A stretch of 64,000 bases of DNA from Zonotrichia leucophrys gambelii (taxonomy: Eukaryota; Chordata; Aves; Passeriformes; Passerellidae): the NCBI RefSeq assembly GCF_028769735.1, contig NC_088173.1:7213038-7277037 (forward strand), read 5' to 3'. The notes under the pieces were generated by a model, which was not told the DNA's origin, ran no database searches, and saw only the letters and a list, made by a program, of their open reading frames with translations. The translations under genes were made by a program, and so were the position numbers. Shown piece by piece: positions 61,345 to 64,000 of this stretch (its first letter is position 1; the number at the start of each line of letters is the position of its first letter).

Positions 61345-62720
61345 TATGGTATTGGATTTGCATGGCAAGGTGCTTGTAGTGGGAGGGATACAGGGGTGGC
61401 TCCTGTAAGAAGCTGCCAGAAACTTCTCCTGTGTCTGACAGAGCCAACTCCAGTCAGATGACAGACAGAACCACCACTGGCCAAAGCTGAGCCCATCACT
61501 GATGGCTGCTGTACCTCTGCAATATTTAAGGAGGCAGGGAAAAAAATCTGCGCAAGGCAACTGCAGCCAGGAGAAAGGAGTGAGAATATGGGAGGGAAGC
61601 AAGTCTAGATACCAAGGTCAGTGCAGCAGGTGGGGCAGAAGGTGCAGTCCCTGGACGACTCTACTCTGGAACAGGTGGATGCCCAAAGGAAGCTGTGACC
61701 CCCAGGGACCCCACGCTGGAGCAGTTTGCTGGCAGAACCTGTGACCCTGTGATGAACCAACACTGGAGCAGCCTGAAGTTCCTGAAGGACTGCACACTGT
61801 GGGAGGGACCCACACTGCAGCAGCTCATGAGGAACGCAGCCCATGGCAAGGATTCACAATGGAGAAGTTCCTGAAGGGCTGTGTCCCCCATAAGAGGGAC
61901 CCCATGGTGAAGAGGAAGAGTGTGAGGAATCCTTCCCCTGAGAAGGAAGGAGTGACAGTGACAATGTGTGATGAACTGACCACAGGCCACACTTGAGACA
62001 GAGTAGGGATCCATCCTGAATTAGATGAAGTGTCTAACAACGGTGAAAAGTCTGTGAGGCCAAAGCTGAAGGAAAAACTCGTATGCCGAGACAGCAAGGA
62101 GACAGAGAAAGAAAAACAGAAAAGACCACGAGGTCAATTTGCCCCAACCTAGAAATTCCTTTGATAAAGAAGAACTGGTGCTAAATGTCATGCGGGATGA
62201 ATATGTATGAACTTATTGTGAAACTGTATGCATATGCATTTGGAAGGGGGATAAAAGGAGGTCTGAAATTTTCAGGGGTACGCATGCCTTTTGAGGAGAA
62301 TTTTCTCCGTATGCATCCGGCGCCGTAAATAAACATACCGAGCTTTACAACTTTTATAAAGTTGTGAGGTTTCTTCTTTCTCCGCAAAACACACTTGCCA
62401 TCCCCTGCACCTCTGAAGGGAAGGGACAGGAGGTAGAGAATTCATGACCAAATTTAAACACAGGAAGAAGAGAAGGCTGTGAGGAAGTTATTTTAAGATT
62501 TGGGGTTACTTTTCTCATGTCCTTGCTCTGATTTGATCGGCAGTGAATTAAATTCCTTTCCCCACGTCAAGTCAGCCTATGACAGTAGCTGGTGGCAGAT
62601 CTCTCCTTGTCCACATCTCAATCCGTGAGACTTGTTCTAGATTCCCAATCCAGCTGAGGAGGGGAGTAACAGAGCAGCTTTGGAGAGCACCTGGTGACCA
62701 GCCAGGGTCAACCTACCACA
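61345..62720 (+). mobile_element. Avian LTR-like repeat interrupted by a second LTR
   Basis: Plus-strand landmarks include gatttgcatggcaaggtgct, internal repeats of the form gaccccacgctggagcag, ggagtgacagtgacaatgtg plus tgatgaactgacc, and a 3' end gtgaccagccagggtcaacc taccaca. These resemble a long LTR-type repeat frequent in birds (ERVL-like, from memory). The order is colinear on both sides of an insertion at about 61994-62391. The 5' boundary is approximate. No retroviral coding sequence is present. Confidence 0.65.
61994..62391 (+). mobile_element. Solo retroviral LTR nested inside the LTR-like repeat
   Basis: A 398-bp segment starting TGAGAC and ending AAAACA, flanked by the direct repeat CACT (61990-61993 and 62392-62395). 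It contains a TATA-like ataaaag (62251-62257), an AATAAA poly(A) signal (62328-62333) and an R/U5-like ctttacaacttttataaagt then ttcttctttctccgcaaaac. These are the parts of a retroviral LTR in order. No internal viral genes flank it, so it is a solo LTR. A 4-bp duplication would suit a gamma-type element, but the surrounding identity (cacacttg) leaves the exact length open. Confidence 0.7.
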
Positions 62721-64000
62721 CATGCACAGAACAGTAATAATTTGGAAATTACCAGTCTTCTAAAAGACAACTATGTGGTGATCAAATAACCAAGCAAAAT
62801 TTGTAGCCCCTAGAGAAGCTGTGACAAATCAGAAAACATGGGATTATCCAGTGATTACTGCAAAATTTGGCCCAGTTTCAATGTTGAGTCATGTGTGCTC
62901 CATAAATTAAATATTTCTGGATAGTGATCAAGTTTATTATGGACTTATTGCTTAATTTGCTGGAGGATGAAAATATTATTAATAGTCTTTATCTTGATTA
63001 GTCTTATTTACAGCTACTCAGAGACTAATCATTTTTAAAATAAACTGGCAGGTCTATAGCAATCTTACCATAATTGATTTGGCACCAGTGGCAGGCATAG
63101 AAGCAGGTTGTAATATATTAGCATGTGATTCTGCTCTTCAGGACATTAATAGAAAAGCTCCTGAAATTGGAGTTTGATGAAAGAAAGAAAATATGACATA
63201 TTTTTATCTCTGTGGTTGGTTTCCCCAGACACAAAACCCACACTTCAGTAAATTCAGCTGCATAGAAATGCCAAAATTAAGAAATGTAGGGAACAAAAAA
63301 AAAAAAATAGAAATCTTCTTTATAGCTTATTAAAAAGCATATTAAAGGTAGAGAGAATATATAAGGGCTTTAAATTTGCGTAAGGTATCATTGAAGAAGC
63401 TGTCTATCAGAAGTTTCGTATTAAATACTCATTGAAGCACATATATTCAATACAGTATATACTCTGTTAAGTGATTTTAAGTTTCCAAAGAGGTTAAACA
63501 CTGTCTGAAAGCAGAAGATCTGACTTCCTTGTTGTGGCAATCACCGAGCATTCACTTACACTAGAACTCAGATTGCCTAATTATAATTCTACAGGGACCT
63601 GCTTCTTAGAACTCAGAGATCTTTTACATTTTTAGATTAATTTTTTTCAGAATTTACTTCTTCTCTTCTTTGCAATCACATTACAATGTGCACAGGGGTC
63701 CTCAGTAGACTCTGTTTCTTAGTGTTTTAAGTACTAGAAGTTATCAAAGAAATAGTACTCCAAGAAGCTGTAAGGAGAGGGAAGATCCTCATGGTGACTG
63801 TTTTCCTCTTGCTTCAGAATTGACCACATTTTCTAAGGTTAGCTCAAGACTCAAGTTAGCTAAAGAGTCTGACTCCCAACCTCAGAAGACACTGAGATGC
63901 AGCATGTCTTTTCTGGAAGCAGCAGCACTGTATGCAGCTTAGTTCCCAAAAGATCTGGTTCCGTGCTACTTTCAGTTTTGCTGCTTGTAAGAGCTGGTTT

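Larger units (their letters stand above)
59146..64000 (-). other. CORIN intron inside Frizzled 1, running off the window
   Basis: Intron sequence upstream of the Fz1 half exon. 59146-61340 shows nothing recognised. 61345-62720 is an LTR-like element with a nested LTR. 62721-64000 is AT-rich with nothing recognised. The upstream Fz1 exon (CMNITHSQC...CTLAFPEC region in mammals) was looked for and not found. Confidence 0.85.

Noticed and set aside
61500..62097. Several overlapping open frames on both strands
   Set aside because: They fall in an LTR-like repeat with internal repeats of a gctggagcag-type unit. No retroviral protein motif is present.
59146..64000. Upstream Fz1 exon of CORIN
   Set aside because: Looked for its cysteine pattern and flanking splice sites on the minus strand and found nothing convincing. 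It probably lies past 64000.

Overview
The window is vertebrate genomic DNA, almost certainly from a bird and probably a songbird. It holds one multi-exon gene with GT-AG introns, embedded in AT-rich intronic sequence. The interspersed repeats are CR1 LINE fragments ending in the avian 3' tail, retroviral LTRs of bird-like type, and a tRNA-Ile-headed SINE fused to CR1. That last type is known to me from passerines. No bacterial-style genes, operons, CRISPR arrays or rRNA are present.

The gene is CORIN (atrial natriuretic peptide-converting enzyme, a type II transmembrane serine protease) on the minus strand, read from right to left. I could place 18 coding exons with splice sites that keep frame at every junction, from the second half of Frizzled domain 1 (59145) to the stop codon (5193). 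They give 2,509 coding bases and 835 residues. The missing N-terminal ~207 residues (cytoplasmic tail, membrane anchor, first half of Frizzled 1) lie beyond the right edge. Domain order in transcript sense: Fz1 C-terminal half; LDLR class A repeats 1-4; an atypical LDLR5; Fz2 (two exons); LDLR6-8; an SRCR-like domain (three exons); and the trypsin-like protease (four exons carrying His, Asp and Ser in turn). All cysteine-rich modules and the catalytic triad look intact, so the gene reads as functional.

Region by region: 1-5192 is downstream sequence including the CORIN 3' UTR, with two candidate poly(A) signals (3341-3346 and 2294-2299). 5193-13104 holds the protease exons, with a local CpG-rich island over the exon carrying the activation site. 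13055-26519 is the SRCR domain, split by a 10.4-kb repeat-bearing intron. 27222-34154 is LDLR8, 7 and 6. 34885-36722 is Fz2. 39041-49519 is LDLR5 to LDLR1. 58964-59145 is the Fz1 half exon. 59146-64000 is intron carrying an LTR-like element with a second LTR nested inside it.

No new multi-gene system was found. The more unusual signals are small: a tandemly duplicated 5' splice site, a decayed copy of the end of a Fz2 exon in the neighbouring intron, an inverted pair of CR1 copies, a tandem hairpin pair, a perfect 24-bp palindrome, a tRNA-Ile/CR1 composite, and the nested LTR.
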